DNA of 64,000 bases from Proteles cristata cristata (GCA_017311185.1 JAESUZ010004919.1:292406-356405); one strand, 5' to 3'. Counted from the first letter of the stretch, positions 42,606-53,672 are shown. Program-made: numbers and translations. Notes: generated by a model not told the origin, from the letters alone.

Positions 42606-43884
42606 TTTCTTACAAAGAAATGGAAAGAGATCCAGGATGGTGGTAAAGAGCAGTAAAATACTTCCCTTCCAAAGCCCAGTATCACTGGCTAGAAAAGCAC
42701 ATAAAGAATAGAAAAGAATCTTGAATGCTGCTCTAGTCACTAGTGAGTGCTAAGAGGAAAAATTAATTCTAAGCTCTACTCCCTCTACTCAGGTACACAG
42801 AGAGGCATTAAAAATAGCCACACGAAAAGTGGTGATGTAGGATATTTTTGATATTCCCACAGCTAAAAATGTGTGAAATTTCAAATTCTCTCTAAATATC
42901 TACTTGTGTGTTATGACATTCTGTAGACACCAAAAAAAAAAAAAATGTAATAATGTTAAAAGATGACATTGTACTTTATTAGAATGTAGGATTCCTCACA
43001 TAATCAAATCAACCTGAGATCAAAATGCAAACTTTTGAGGATAAATTTGAGGCAATAGGTTAGGTCCAGATGGGTGTTATTGAACTTGAAGCTATTTCTT
43101 ATCTTCTCAGGAGGATAGCTATTGAATGCTACATTTCTCAAATGTCAATCAATATACTGTACTATTCAAATAAAACTAAATCAAGGCTACAGGGCTATAC
43201 AACTTTCCACGTTTGTACTTCAGTTGTCTGGATTGCTCTACATTAATTTAGTACATGTGGAAAACTGATAAGGGCTTTATGAATTGTGGCATTTGGGGCT
43301 ATTTATATAATCTACTTGTATTCATGAGGAAAAAATTAGCTAGACTTAAAAGATTTACAGTTAGGGGAAAAAAGAAAAAAATAATATCTGACATTTGGTT
43401 TTGTTCTTTTTCAATGTAGATAGAAATTTAGATAAAAAATATTCAGAACATTAGTTCATAAAACAAATTATTGCTACAATGGCATTAATTTTTTTGGAAA
43501 ATTCAGAAAATAGAATTATTCAAACAAAATTATGAATTAGATGTCAGTTCTACCTCAATGAAGCTGAAAAAATTGAGTTAGATACTGCTGAGATGATAAC
43601 TATAACATTAGAAAAACATTAAAAGTCTTTTTATCTACCTAATTTTTCAAGTCAGAAATATAGATGACATTGAACTTTTCTCTTCTTCCTGCATTCCTAG
43701 GTTTTACTCTGAAATATCTTCTCCATTATATTAACTTCATCTATTTTGCCATAATATTTTTAATTAACTTCATGTTATCTACTCCAAATACTTCAGTATA
43801 TGAGTATCAGATATCAAAGGCATTCTCCTACATAATCTATTCAGAACATTTCACATCAACCCCTCCCCCCAATAATTCCTGATA
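42606..43884. other. Unique AT-rich sequence; nothing recognised
   Basis: An A run lies at about 42931-42945. No gene signature is seen. Confidence 0.45.
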
Positions 43885-44340
43885 TAATCTAACGCACAGT
43901 GAATATTCTCATTCTTCCAGATTTTCCTAAAGTGTCCTTTTTCAGTTAGTTTGTTCAAACCACTATCTGCCGAAATCTATACATTACACTTGACTGTCAT
44001 GTCCCTTAAATCTCTTTGATATAAGCAATGCCACTTTTTTTTCATAACCTTAACTTATTGAACAGAGAACTTGATTATCTTGTAAAAGCTCTAGCCTTCT
44101 GAATTTGTCTGATTTCTCATATGTCTTTTAAAGCGTTCTTATTTTTATAAAGTACTCTTATTTAATGTCAACTGGAGTTACATCCAACAGATTGGTTAGA
44201 TTCAACTTAAACATTTTTTTCAAGAATTTACCTTGTAATACATCAAGATGCACTTACTATCTAATTGTGCTCCTATTATTGATGTTAAAATATATCAGTA
44301 GACTTTTCTAATTTCCATACCCTGTGATAGAGGAGACTTA
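43885..44340 (-). mobile_element. Ancient L1-type 5'-region fragment, antisense (copy 1)
   Basis: TTCTTCCAGATTTTCCTAAA, GTGTCCTTTTTCAGTTAGTT, CTATCTGCCGAAATCTATAC, ACTTGACTGTCATGTCCCTT and TTCTGAATTTGTCTGATTTC match a familiar ancient mammalian repeat that I associate with old L1M 5' regions, in reverse. The same text recurs at 46740-47000 in the same orientation. Confidence 0.4.
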
Positions 44341-45377
44341 GACCGTTAGGATAAAGTATACACCTTAGTTAAAATAATTTAATGGATTTGTTGACTGTTC
44401 GTTGAATGTATTTTGCTTAGTTTTCTTATTTTCCATCACAAGTCTTTCTAAAGTACCCAACTCACTGAGATTACCTCTTATAACAATCTTTAGAAAATTT
44501 AGAGAAGACTCATAAAGGTTGAGAGAGGGATTTTAAAATCTATAACATATAAAATATAAATTCAAAAGTATATGGCCAAAACTCCTATAATAAAAGATAA
44601 GAATGCACACATATTTGACAACATATTTCCAGTTAATCACTGACTACAAATTGTGGGTTTAGGCATACAATTAAGGCTCATTACTATACAACTGGGTTTA
44701 GGGATTTCTACAAACTAGTAAAGCCATAACAGGTTTATAATCTAATTAGTTAGCACTCTTAAAATTGTCCCATGCTGATCAAGCAGTTTTGCTTTTGCTT
44801 CTTGTTTCCCTTATACTCAATTTACAAATAAAACTTGGATTCCAAACAAATTAATTAGCCCTCTTACTTTCTTGGTTGTTTCAGCTCCATTAAACTAAGG
44901 TAATCAAATCACTTCATTCCTAGAGCCCTGAGAAGATAAATTTAAAAGCCTTCAACTATGAAAGGACAGAAACAAAGCTTGCCAAAGAGACAGGATCTGA
45001 ATAGTCAAATCATTTTTAGTAGGCATTAGGTAATTAGGAGCTTCCACATGAACTAGTGATTATTGGACAGTTCTATAAATCCATTCTGTTTATAGTATAT
45101 TATACCTAAGAAGAATGTTTTCAGGTGATCTACCTGCATGCACAAAGGAAAATGTTGGTACCAATGTTCATTTGCTTTGGTCTTTTGGGCTCAAAGTCAA
45201 AATTAATCTCTTATTCCTCCACCCTCCTCTTATTTTAACGTCTCTACTTTCTGAAACAAAAGCAAAGCCCAACAAGCAAACAAACAAAACATGTTTCTTT
45301 TCTCATTAGAACTGTAATGTGGAATTTACATGCATTTTTTGCAAATCTTTGCCACAAATCTATTAGTCATTACTACT
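44341..45377. other. Unique AT-rich sequence; nothing recognised
   Basis: The frame 45115-45309 has no recognisable domain. Confidence 0.4.
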
Positions 45378-45540
45378 GTTTCATTACTAGTATACACATT
45401 TTATAGATGAGGAAACTGAAACTCAATAAGGTAAAAATGATATCCAAAGAGACCTTGAGGTGATCTAGCTACTGAGTGATAGAGCTAGAAATAGGCTCCA
45501 GCTGTGAAATCAAAGGCCATGCTCTGATGTCTTCATTAAG
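45378..45540 (-). repeat. MIR element, antisense
   Basis: TTTTATAGATGAGGAAACTG, AAACTCAATAAGGTAAAAAT, TGATCTAGCTACTGAGTGAT, AGAGCTAGAAATAGGCTCCA and AAAGGCCATGCTCTGATG are a good antisense MIR core. Confidence 0.75.
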
Positions 45541-45588
45541 GGAACTAAAGGAAACAAAATGGTCCATTCTTTTTTGCCCATGCACATT

Positions 45589-45602
45589 AAAACAAAACCA
45601 TG
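45589..45602. repeat. Left TSD of SINE at 45603-45838
   Basis: AAAACAAAACCATG recurs exactly at 45839-45852. Confidence 0.92.
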
Positions 45603-45838
45603 TGGCACTTGGATGGCTCAGTCGGTTGATCATCTAAGTCCTGATTTTGGCTGAGGTCATGATTTCATAGTTTGTGAGTTCAAGTCCCACATAGGACTGT
45701 GTGCTGACAGTGAAAAGCCTCCTTGGGATTCTCTCTCTCTTCCTTCCTCTCCTCCCCTCCCCTGCTCCCTCTCTCTCTTTCTGTCTCTCAAAATAAATAA
45801 ATAAACTTTAAAACTTTAAAGATAAAAAATTTAAAAAA
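45603..45838 (+). mobile_element. tRNA-Lys SINE, perfect 14-bp TSD
   Basis: Head TGGCACTTGGATGGCTCAGT, AAGTCCTGATTTTGGCTGAG, CCTCCTTGGGATTCTCTC, tail AAATAAATAAATAAAC followed by a repeated TTTAAAACTTTAAA unit. Confidence 0.95.
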
Positions 45839-45852
45839 AAAACAAAACCATG

Positions 45853-46589
45853 ATGGTGGGATATTTCTCAGTCAGGTATTGTTATTATGCCAGGATACAT
45901 ACACAGTTATTTTATTTCATTGTAATAAATATGAATAATATAATGTTAAAATGTAAATTTTTAATCTCATTCTGTCTTCCACCTATATCCTTTGTCAAAC
46001 ATATTGTCTTAAGATTCTACTTTAATAAATGTTAGATATTTGAGGGAATTTCATATGCAAGGCAATATTTATATTACATTTGGTATTACTGTATATTATG
46101 TTAGCCATCAATATTTTCAATTACTTTGCCACCCTAAAAATATCACCATCTAGTCTTACTGAAGAAATTTGGAAATAGCGTTATGTAAAGACGCACAAAC
46201 AAACAACAACACACACAAAAAAAAAACAACCAAAAAGACACAAATAAACCTCCTGAAGAGCAAACATTTACAAAGCCATGACTTTAGAAGAAAGTGAAAA
46301 CTAGCTGGTGTTACCTCAGGAATGAACATGCCTGGCCCTTTAACACTTCAATTAGGAAATGAGAAACTCTTAGTCAAAGCATCCAAAAGAACAATGTGCC
46401 AGCTTCATAATTAGTTAGAGTCAGTCTGCTTGTGTTATTAACATTGCCTAGCTGCTTTTCTGTGTCTTTAGTAAGAAATACCTATGATGTTTTTGTGCAG
46501 TGACATCTCATTTATGTAGCATTATGCCCCCCAATGAAAGATAGCCATGTTGTGGGGAAAGGAGGGCCTGTGTTGGAGAGAGTTCCCAT
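45853..46589. other. Unique sequence with an A/C-rich run
   Basis: ACAACAACACACACAAAAAA at about 46204-46230. No gene recognised. Confidence 0.4.
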
Positions 46590-48000
46590 ATGCCTCACAC
46601 CTACTTTCCCCTATTAAGATCTTACATTAGTATATTAATTATAATTAATGAACCAATATTGATACATTATTATTAACTAAAGTTCATGTTTAATTCACAT
46701 TTTCTTAGTTTCTACCTAATGTCTTTTTCTATTTCAGAATCCCATCTAGAATAATACGTTGGTTAGTTATCATGTCTCCCTTGGCTCCTCTCGGCTGTGA
46801 GAGTTTATCAGCCTTTCCTTCTTTTTGATGAACCTTGACAGTTTTGAGGAGTGCTGATTAGATATCTTGTAGAATGTTCCTCCTTTGGGATTTCCTTAAC
46901 ATTTCTCTCATTGTTAGACCGAGTTTATGATTTTTCGGAGAAAGACTACAGAGGTAGGTAAAAAGACATTTTGATCACATCATATCATCATATAACATCA
47001 TGTTAATATGAGTTATCACTGTGGATGCTGACTTTGATCATCTGATTGATATGATGTTTATCAGGTTTCTCCATAATAGAGTTACTCTTTTTATTCCACT
47101 TTACATTCTTTACTCTTTGGAAGGAAGTCACTATGCGGAGCTCACACTTAGGGAGTGGGCAGTTTGTTGTCTTCCTCCAGTTTCTTGAGGCTGGAGTATC
47201 TGAAAAAAATATTTGGAATTCTTTTGCACTGAAAATTTGTCTCTTTGCCCCCCCCTTTTTTTTGTATCATTTGTTTACGTCAGTGAGTCCATATAGACCC
47301 ATGAATATCAATTTTATACTTTGCGTTACAATTCAATACTAGGTCAGTTTTTCCTTGCTTAACATATTCCAGCTTTGGCCATTGGGAGGTTGATCTTTCA
47401 GTTGACTTCTGTGTCTCTTTGGCACACACCTGTTATTCGTGTTTTCCTTCTTTCTCTTTCAATCCTTCTCTCTCTTTTTGAATTTCAGTTCATGAAGTTT
47501 TAACTGACATGTATTCAAACTCAAAGGATTCTTTCCTCTTTTCTCCAGTCTACTGGCACAGTTTACTAAAAAGGATGTTTCAATCCTATCACAATGTTTT
47601 TCATTTCTAACATTTCCTGTGATTCTTTATTAGAGTTCCAATCTCTCTGCTCACATTATCATCTGTTCTCATGTGTTATCTATCTTTTCTAAGTTCTTAA
47701 CATATTAATTATAGTTGTTTAAATTTCCTCTCTGATAATTCCAAAAATCAGTGTCATAACTGAATCTAGTTCAGATACTTGTTTTATTTCTTTAGAACAT
47801 GTTCCTTTCCTGCCATTTGTCATGCCTTGTACCTTTTTAAATTTTTATTTTAAGCCAGATAAGTTATATCAGGTAAAGAACTGAGTAAAAAAGGCCTTGA
47901 GTGTGAGGATTTATGTTACTCTGGCAAGGAGTCTGGGATATCAGTCCAGTGAAGGCAATTCCTTTGGTGTCCTTGTTTTCATCTTACCTTTTGCCTTTGG
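46590..48000 (-). mobile_element. Ancient L1-type 5'-region, antisense (copy 2, longer)
   Basis: Includes GTTATCATGTCTCCCTTGGC, TTGTAGAATGTTCCTCC, GATTGATATGATGTTTATCA, GGTTTCTCCATAATAGAG, GAAGGAAGTCACTATGCGGA, TTCCAGCTTTGGCCATTGGG and TTTTAAGCCAGATAAG. This is the same ancient family as 43885-44340, extended further. Without a database the exact subfamily (old L1M/L1ME-type 5' end) is uncertain. Confidence 0.45.
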
Positions 48001-48589
48001 ATTTTCATAAGTTCTCTCCCTCAGAGAGAGTCTGTATCTTTCAAGTCTTTGATTTTAATCCACTGCTATTTTACTGAGGCCTAGTGGCTGATGATAAGGT
48101 GTAAAGGAGGAAAAACCTTCTATAATTGAATGACTAAATCTCAGTCTCTTAGTGGGTCTGTGTCCCTGAGCTGTGACTTCCACAAGTGTTTCTTCAGTGG
48201 TCTAAGTTTCTCCCACCTTTAGATGAGACAAGAATCAAAGGAACAGGGCATTAGAAATGCCCTTTCCTCAAATGTTACAAAGCTCTGGCATATTTTTAAC
48301 TCTGGAGAATAGGAGGTTCTTACGACCTGTTTTCCTCCCTAACCAGGAGCCTGGGCCAGGAAGAGATTTTTGCCAAATCTTCACCTGGAGGACCTTATTG
48401 GTTTCCTGGAGACAAAACCCCCCAGAAGTGTGGAAACCTCTCTAAGACTGACACCTCTAGGAGTTTCTCATGAAAGTTCATGCTCAGTCTCTACCAATTC
48501 ATAAAGGAAATCAAAATTATTTATTTTTTATATGCTTAGAAACTATCTCAGTTTCTAACATATAAAAACATTTCAAAGACTTATTAGAA
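48001..48589. other. Transition sequence, unassigned
   Basis: May be a continuation of the ancient L1-type block. The frame 48257-48445 has no recognisable domain. Confidence 0.35.
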
Positions 48590-49198
48590 AATGGAGAGAA
48601 GGAAGAGATTTTAGCAAAGGCACTTAAAAAGACAAAAAATAAAAGGAATACAGGTTGGAAAAGACGTAAAATTACATTTATTTGCAGATGACATCACATT
48701 GTATACAGAAAATTCCAAGGAATCTGCCAAAAACAAAAGAAATTATAAGAATTCATGATATTTCTGTATACTACAACGAACAATGTGAAAATGAATGAAA
48801 TAAGTAAACAAGTCCCTCTATAACATCAAAAAGAATAAAATACTAAGGAATAAATCAAAGAAGTGCAAGACTTCTATACTGAAAATACCATTAAGGCAGT
48901 TCTTGCCAAATTAATTTATGGATTCGGTACATTTCCTATGAAAATTCTAGCTGTGTTCTTTGCAGAAACTGGCACTCTGATTCCTAAAATTCACATGAAA
49001 ATGCAAAAGGCCTACTTAGGATAACCAAAAGATTATGAAAGAAGAATAAAATTGGAAGATTAGGCATTCCTGATTTCTAAGTCTACTGCAAAGAAATAGT
49101 AATCAAGACTGCATGACACTGGCAGGGTAAACATAGAGATCAAGGGCTTACACATTCGAGCACAGAAACAAATCCAGACATCTATGGTCAATTGATTT
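48590..49198 (+). pseudogene. Old LINE-1 ORF2 fragment (reverse transcriptase to C-terminal part)
   Basis: Reads the L1 ORF2 region in order. The bases at 48680-48691 encode the FADD reverse-transcriptase motif in the context ITLY. Next come a TTAAAAAGACAAAAAATAAA linker, TACTGAAAATACC, TTCCTATGAAAATTCTAGCT and AATAGTAATCAAGACTGCAT. Stops and frameshifts are numerous, so it is a dead copy. It is interrupted by two SINEs and resumes at 49651. Confidence 0.85.
49181..49198. repeat. Left TSD of the SINE pair at 49199-49650
   Basis: TCTATGGTCAATTGATTT, part of the L1, recurs exactly at 49651-49668. Confidence 0.96.
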
Positions 49199-49650
49199 CT
49201 TTAAATAATTTTTTTTAATTTTTTAATGTTTTTATTTATTTGTGAGAGAGAGAGAGGGAGTGAGAGACAGAGTGAGCAGGGGAGGGTCAGAGAGAGAGAG
49301 AGAAAGATACAGAATCTGAAGCAGACTCCAGGCTCTGAGCTAGCTGTCAGCACAGAGGCTGATGTGGGGCTCAAATCCACAAACCATGAGATCATGACCT
49401 GAGGCGAAGTCGGATGTTTAACTGACTAAGCCACCCAGACACCCCTAAGTTTTTTTAATGTTTATTTATTTTTTGAGAGACAGAGCATGATTGGGGAAGG
49501 AGCAGAGAAAGGGAGACACAGAATCTGAAGCAGGCTCCAGGCTCTGAACTGTCAGCTCCTAGCCCCTACACAAGGCTTGAACTCACTGCCTGCAAGATCA
49601 TGACCTGAGCAAAAAGTCAGATGCCTAACTGAATGAGCCACCCAGGTGCC
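49199..49650 (-). mobile_element. Outer SINE, antisense, in L1, with another SINE in its tail
   Basis: Head and body complement at 49446-49650 (TGAATGAGCCACCCAGGTGC). The remainder of its tail is the T-rich stretch at 49199-49212. One perfect 18-bp TSD brackets the pair, so a single insertion into L1 was later interrupted. Confidence 0.9.
49213..49445 (-). mobile_element. Inner SINE in the tail of the outer SINE
   Basis: Starts at AATTTTTTAATGTTTTTATT and ends with TGACTAAGCCACCCAGACAC. Short T-rich duplication TAATTTTTTT / TAAGTTTTTTT at the junction. Confidence 0.92.
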
Positions 49651-50435
49651 TCTATGGTCAATTGATTTATGACAAGGGTGGCAGTATAATTTGATGAGGA
49701 AAGAATGTCTTTTCAGTAAACAGTACGGACACAACTAGATATTCATTGCAAAAAAAAAAAAAACATGAATTTGGACTATTTATATTATTTGCAAAAATTA
49801 ATTAAAATAGGATCATAGGCCCTAGACATAAATGCTAAACTGTATAACTCTTAGAAGAATACATGGGAATAAATCTTCATGACCTTGTATTAAGTGGTAA
49901 TTTCTTAGATATAACAACATAAATAAAACATAAGAAATAAAAGAAAAAAGTGGATAAACTTAACGTCAAAAAAATTAAAAACTTTTGGCTACAAAAATAT
50001 ATACAAAATGTGAAAATGCAATAAAATTAGAACATAATTGCAAATCATATTTCTGATAAGGGACTGATATCCAGGCCATATAAATAATTCCTTCAGTGCA
50101 TTAATAAAATGACAAGGCAATTGAACATGGGAAATGGAAATTGAAACCACTAGGAGATATTGCCTTCACACCCACCTGGAAGGCTATAATCAAAAAGACA
50201 GATAATAGCAAGGGTTAGTGAGGATGGGTGAAATTGAAACATTCATTTCTTGCTGGCTGGAGTATAAAATGGTGTGGCTACTTGGAAAACAGTTTGATAG
50301 TTCCTGAAAAAAGTTAAACATATGGTTACCATATGGGTATGCCATAATTATATTCCTTGGTATATCCCTCGTCCCTGTAGGAAAACATATCCACACAAAA
50401 ACTTATAGATAAATAGGCATAGTAGCATTTATCAT
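49651..50435 (+). pseudogene. Old LINE-1 ORF2 C-terminal part to 3' region, right part
   Basis: Continues the L1 text: TTTATGACAAGGGTGGCAGT, GATGAGGAAAGAATGTCTTT, CTGATAAGGGACTGATATCC, GGCAATTGAACATGGG, AAATTGAAACCACTAGGAGA, AAAATGGTGTGGCTACTTGG and ATATGGGTATGCC. An A run of 13 sits at 49750-49762. Multiple stops. Confidence 0.85.
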
Positions 50436-50437
50436 CA

Positions 50438-50574
50438 GACACATAGGTATAAACTTAGCCAAACAGGTGAAAGATCTGTACTCTGAAAACTATAAAACAT
50501 TGATGAAAGTTATTAAAGATGACACAAATAAATGAAAGGATATTCCATGCTCATGAATTGGAAGAACAAATATA
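50438..50574 (+). pseudogene. Second L1 ORF2 fragment, from a more upstream part of ORF2
   Basis: TAGGTATAAACTTAGCCAAA, GATCTGTACTCTGAAAACTA and GATATTCCATGCTCATGAAT correspond to 62947-63075 of the terminal L1. They belong upstream of the sequence that precedes them here. The order is therefore broken: 3' part first, then an upstream ORF2 piece. It may resume for a few bases at 50817. Confidence 0.8.
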
Positions 50575-50816
50575 TATATATATTTAATTTTAATGTTTAT
50601 TTTTGAGAGTGAGAGAGAAGGAGCATGAGCGGGGAAGGGAAAGAGAGAGAGAGAGCCTGAGAGAGAGAGAGACAGATAGACAGAATCCAAAGCAGGCTGC
50701 ATCCAGGCTCTAAGCTGTGAGCACAGAGCCTGATGTAGGGCTCGAACCCACAAGCAGCAAGATCATTACCTGAGCTGAAATCAGACGTTTAACCAACTGA
50801 GCCACCCAGGCTCCTA
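50575..50816 (-). mobile_element. tRNA-Lys SINE, antisense
   Basis: Follows an ATATATATATAT run, TTTAATTTTAATGTTTATTT tail, repeated GAGAGAGAG blocks, head complement AACTGAGCCACCCAGGCTCC. Confidence 0.93.
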
Positions 50817-50840
50817 TAGTGTTAGTTGACCAGATTCAGG
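50817..50840. other. Junction between L1 plus-strand and L1 minus-strand pieces
   Basis: ATAGTGTTAGTTGACCAGAT changes from what may be the last L1 ORF2 bases to the antisense L1 5'UTR-like block. Confidence 0.4.
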
Positions 50841-50859
50841 CTGTCTTGAGCTTGCTTTA
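50841..50859. repeat. Left TSD of SINE at 50860-51076
   Basis: CTGTCTTGAGCTTGCTTTA recurs exactly at 51077-51095. Confidence 0.97.
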
Positions 50860-51076
50860 TTTATTTATTTATTTATTTTATTTATTTATTTCCAGGAGAG
50901 AGAGACAGCGTGAGCAGGGGAGGGTCAGAGAGAGAGGGAGTCACAGACTGAAACAGGCTCCAGGCTCTGAGCTGGCAGTCAGCACAGAGCCCGACGCGGG
51001 GCTCGAACCCACGAACCGTGAGATCATGACCTAAGCGAAAGTCGGACGCTTAACCGACTAAGCCACCCAGGCGCCC
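50860..51076 (-). mobile_element. Young felid SINE, antisense, perfect 19-bp TSD
   Basis: TTTATTTATTTCCAGGAGAG tail complement after repeated TTTA units, GCCCGACGCGGGGCTCGAAC, head complement ACTAAGCCACCCAGGCGCCC. The plus-strand frame 50819-51034 is SINE antisense. Confidence 0.97.
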
Positions 51077-51095
51077 CTGTCTTGAGCTTGCTTTA
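51077..51095. repeat. Right TSD of SINE at 50860-51076
   Basis: Second copy of CTGTCTTGAGCTTGCTTTA. Confidence 0.97.
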
Positions 51096-52285
51096 GTTTA
51101 GTCAGATCTGGCATTTGCCTGGGATGCAGTATTTCCAAACTGCTGGGTGTGTTCCTATGTTGTACCTTGAGAAGTTTTCAGTGGAGGGCAGGGCCTACAA
51201 TGAGACCAACTTTCTGCCCCCAGTTGATGGCTGGGTCCACAGGCTCACTGGTGTGTGGTTATCCTCTCCTCACCCCAGGGCAGGAGTCAACTTCAGAGTG
51301 GTGCAGAGTGGTGCTGATCCCTGTCGGGGCTGCTTGCACACTGCCAGGCTTGTGGCCCTGGTTGAATGGACTCAGGCCAAGAGCCTATGAGAGCAGACAT
51401 CATTCAGCCAGACTGGATTGGCCAGGACAGTGCACCCAGTGTTAACAAGGTGCTCCCAGCTCTTCTGTAGGAGGGGGCCTGCCATCGCCGCAGCCACCAT
51501 TGCTACTGCGAGGACCAAGGAGTCACAAAGTGCACAGGCCAGGAGACAAGGTGTTGACAACGTTTGTGGTGCTCTGTTGGGTTTGGGGACCCACTGTGCT
51601 GGGACTTAAGCAAGCAGGACTGGAAAGGGCAGATCTGCCATAGCCAGCGATGACACACCACCGGTGGGTGCCTGCGGGTGGCCCTGTGTTTATGCTGGGG
51701 CGGGGGGAGGGAAAGGGTATCTGATAGCTCCTTTGTTCCTGGAGCAGCCCCTCAGTGAATCCTGTCCCTAGGGACAGGCCCTGAGATTACTAAATAATGC
51801 TCCTTCCCATATGCCCCAGGCAGTTTTCAAACAGCTGCTTCTAGCTGTATTTCTGCTGCCTGCTTGTTGCTTGGTCTCTTTAATGGTGGGGACTTGGCTT
51901 CTATTTGCCCTCAGGGATTTCCCATAGCTGAGCCAAATGGTGGTTAAAATTCCAGGCTTTAAGTCCCACTAGTTGTAAGAACTCACAAGATTTGGGCCCT
52001 CTAGTTTTAAAAGTCAAATGTTACCAGGGTTTGTCTTCCCTGCAGGTGCTGCCCAGCGAGAGGGTCTGTTTCTCTCCCGTCTCCATGCCTGCAGCTCCCA
52101 TCCTCCTAGGGATGCCCTGCAGTCTCTTAGATGTGGCCTCTGCTCTACCTTTACTTGTGGATTTTGTTCTACCAATCTTTGAGTCGTTTTCTGGGTTGTT
52201 TATACTGACGTGGGTGTTATCTAGTTGTATTTCTGGGACAAGATAAGTTTAGGGTCCTACTACCCTCCCATCTTCCTAGACTCTA
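51096..52285 (-). mobile_element. LINE-1 5'UTR-like GC-rich block, antisense
   Basis: About 1.2 kb, the most GC- and CpG-rich part of the window. Read in reverse from about 52285 it starts with a degraded GGAAGATGGGAGGGTAGTAG. It continues with an ACAACTAGATAACACCCACG and AGAGGCCACATCTAAGAGAC order that I associate with the carnivore L1 5' end. In live elements this region carries the internal promoter. Short open frames on both strands (51115-51609, 51992-52246) are shadows of this GC-rich block. The L1 assignment rests on remembered layout, not on alignment. Confidence 0.6.
51696..51716 (+). repeat. G-quadruplex-type G-run cluster
   Basis: GGGG, GGGGGG, GGG and GGG separated by one, one and three bases. 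It fits the usual G3+N1-7 motif on the plus strand, that is, antisense within the L1 5'UTR-like block. Confidence 0.75.
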
Positions 52286-52287
52286 AT

Positions 52288-52302
52288 CTAAATTGAATTT
52301 CT
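52288..52302. repeat. Left TSD of SINE at 52303-52522
   Basis: CTAAATTGAATTTCTT and CTAACTTGAATTTCTT (near 52523-52538) differ at one base. Confidence 0.85.
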
Positions 52303-52522
52303 TTTTTTTTTTTTTTATGTTTTATTTATTTCTAGGAGAGAGAGAGAGACAGCGTGAGCAGGGGAGGGTCAGAGAGAGATAGAGTCACAGGCTCTGAAAC
52401 AGGCTCCAGGCTCTGAGCTGGCAGTCAGCACAGAACCCGACGCGGGGCTCGAACCCACGAACCATGAGATCATGACCTAAGCGAAAGTCGGACACTTAAC
52501 CGACTAAGCCCTCCAGGTGCCC
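52303..52522 (-). mobile_element. Young felid SINE, antisense
   Basis: TTTATTTATTTCTAGGAGAG tail complement, GACAGCGTGAGCAGGGGAGG, CCGACGCGGGGCTCGAACCC, head complement ACTAAGCCCTCCAGGTGCCC. It landed just outside the apparent 5' end of the antisense L1. Confidence 0.96.
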
Positions 52523-52538
52523 CTAACTTGAATTTCTT

Positions 52539-53059
52539 AAAACAATGTAAGATAAATGGGCTTTCTTCAAACGTATTTTTACTAATTCACTTTTATGTCA
52601 ATGTAGCCTCTACAACCTATCAATGATGAAAATAAAAAGGAAATGAATTGCTTAATCTGTATATTTAATAACAGTATTTTTCCTTTTTTAAAACATAGAA
52701 CTCTTTGAAATACAGGTACTCAGGTTTGACTACATTAACAAGGAGTTAATTTAAAGGAACATCTGGTTGTTTCTAATTGCTTTGTATGGGAAAAGAAGGG
52801 ACCCAGATGCTTACATAATTCATCCCTCCATCTCTCTCTAGTTGACAATACCACTGGCTTTGCAGTAGATATAGTAAGAACTCAGGGCTGTTTGAGCTTA
52901 TGCATGCCTAACTGAAACATATGCATAGATATTTTTCTAAATTTATTAAATTGAAGGTATGCCCAAACCTACTGTACATGTGTCTATATTTAGATTTTAA
53001 TTACAAGTTTGAAAAACATTTATTGCAGCTACTTTGACCACTATAGGAAAGATACATGT
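52539..53059. other. Unique AT-rich sequence; nothing recognised
   Basis: No repeat or gene signature is seen. Confidence 0.4.
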
Positions 53060-53580
53060 GGTAGGAGGATTTCTAAGACGGGCCTCAAGGACGGCACCCT
53101 CTAGTGTACATGCTCTGTATAATTCTTCCCCTTGAGTGAGGAGGTGAACTGTGAGTATGACAAATGCCACTACTATGATAGATTACATCATATGGCAGAT
53201 GTGAAGGAATTTTAGACATACAGTGCTAATCAGCTGGCTTTGGTTTAATCAAAGGAAGATGATCCCAGTGGGCCTGACCTAATCACCTGAGCCCTTCATA
53301 AAAACTCAGAAGCAGCTGAGAAGCTACCTCACTGGCCTTGAAAAAGCAAGCTGTCAGTAGTTATACCGTTGCAAGAAAATGAATTATACTTACAAGGATG
53401 TGAGTTGGGAAGAAAACCCTGAACCTCACATGAGACCACGGGCTCAGGCAGCATCTTGGTCACAGCCATGTTCAGATGCTTTCACTCCTGATCTTGTACA
53501 TGAGGTAATACATGTGTGCTGCTTCAAGCTTATGGAAGTTTGTTGCATAACATTGGAAAAGTAATTTAGTACATACAGTC
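53060..53580 (+). repeat. MLT1-like (MaLR) LTR
   Basis: GGACGGCACCCTCTAGTGTA, TAATCAGCTGGCTTTGGTTT, AATCAAAGGAAGATGATCCC, AGTGGGCCTGACCTAATCAC, TGGCCTTGAAAAAGCAAGCT and CACATGAGACCACGGGCTCA follow an MLT1-like LTR on the plus strand. Diverged. The opposed frames at 53379-53626 are within it. Confidence 0.6.
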
Positions 53581-53672
53581 TATCACAAGGACTTGAAGTT
53601 GATAGTGGTTTGTACATGGTAGGCACTGGTTCATACTCCTATCATAAATTTTAGTTTAACAAAGTAGAGTTA

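Noticed and set aside
50575..50816. Possible resumption of the L1 ORF2 fragment after the SINE
   Set aside because: Only about nine bases (ATAGTGTTA) agree, too few to call a continuation.
51115..51609. Cluster of GC-rich open frames on both strands resembling a small exon
   Set aside because: Better explained by the antisense L1 5'UTR-like GC-rich block, where stop codons are rarer by composition.
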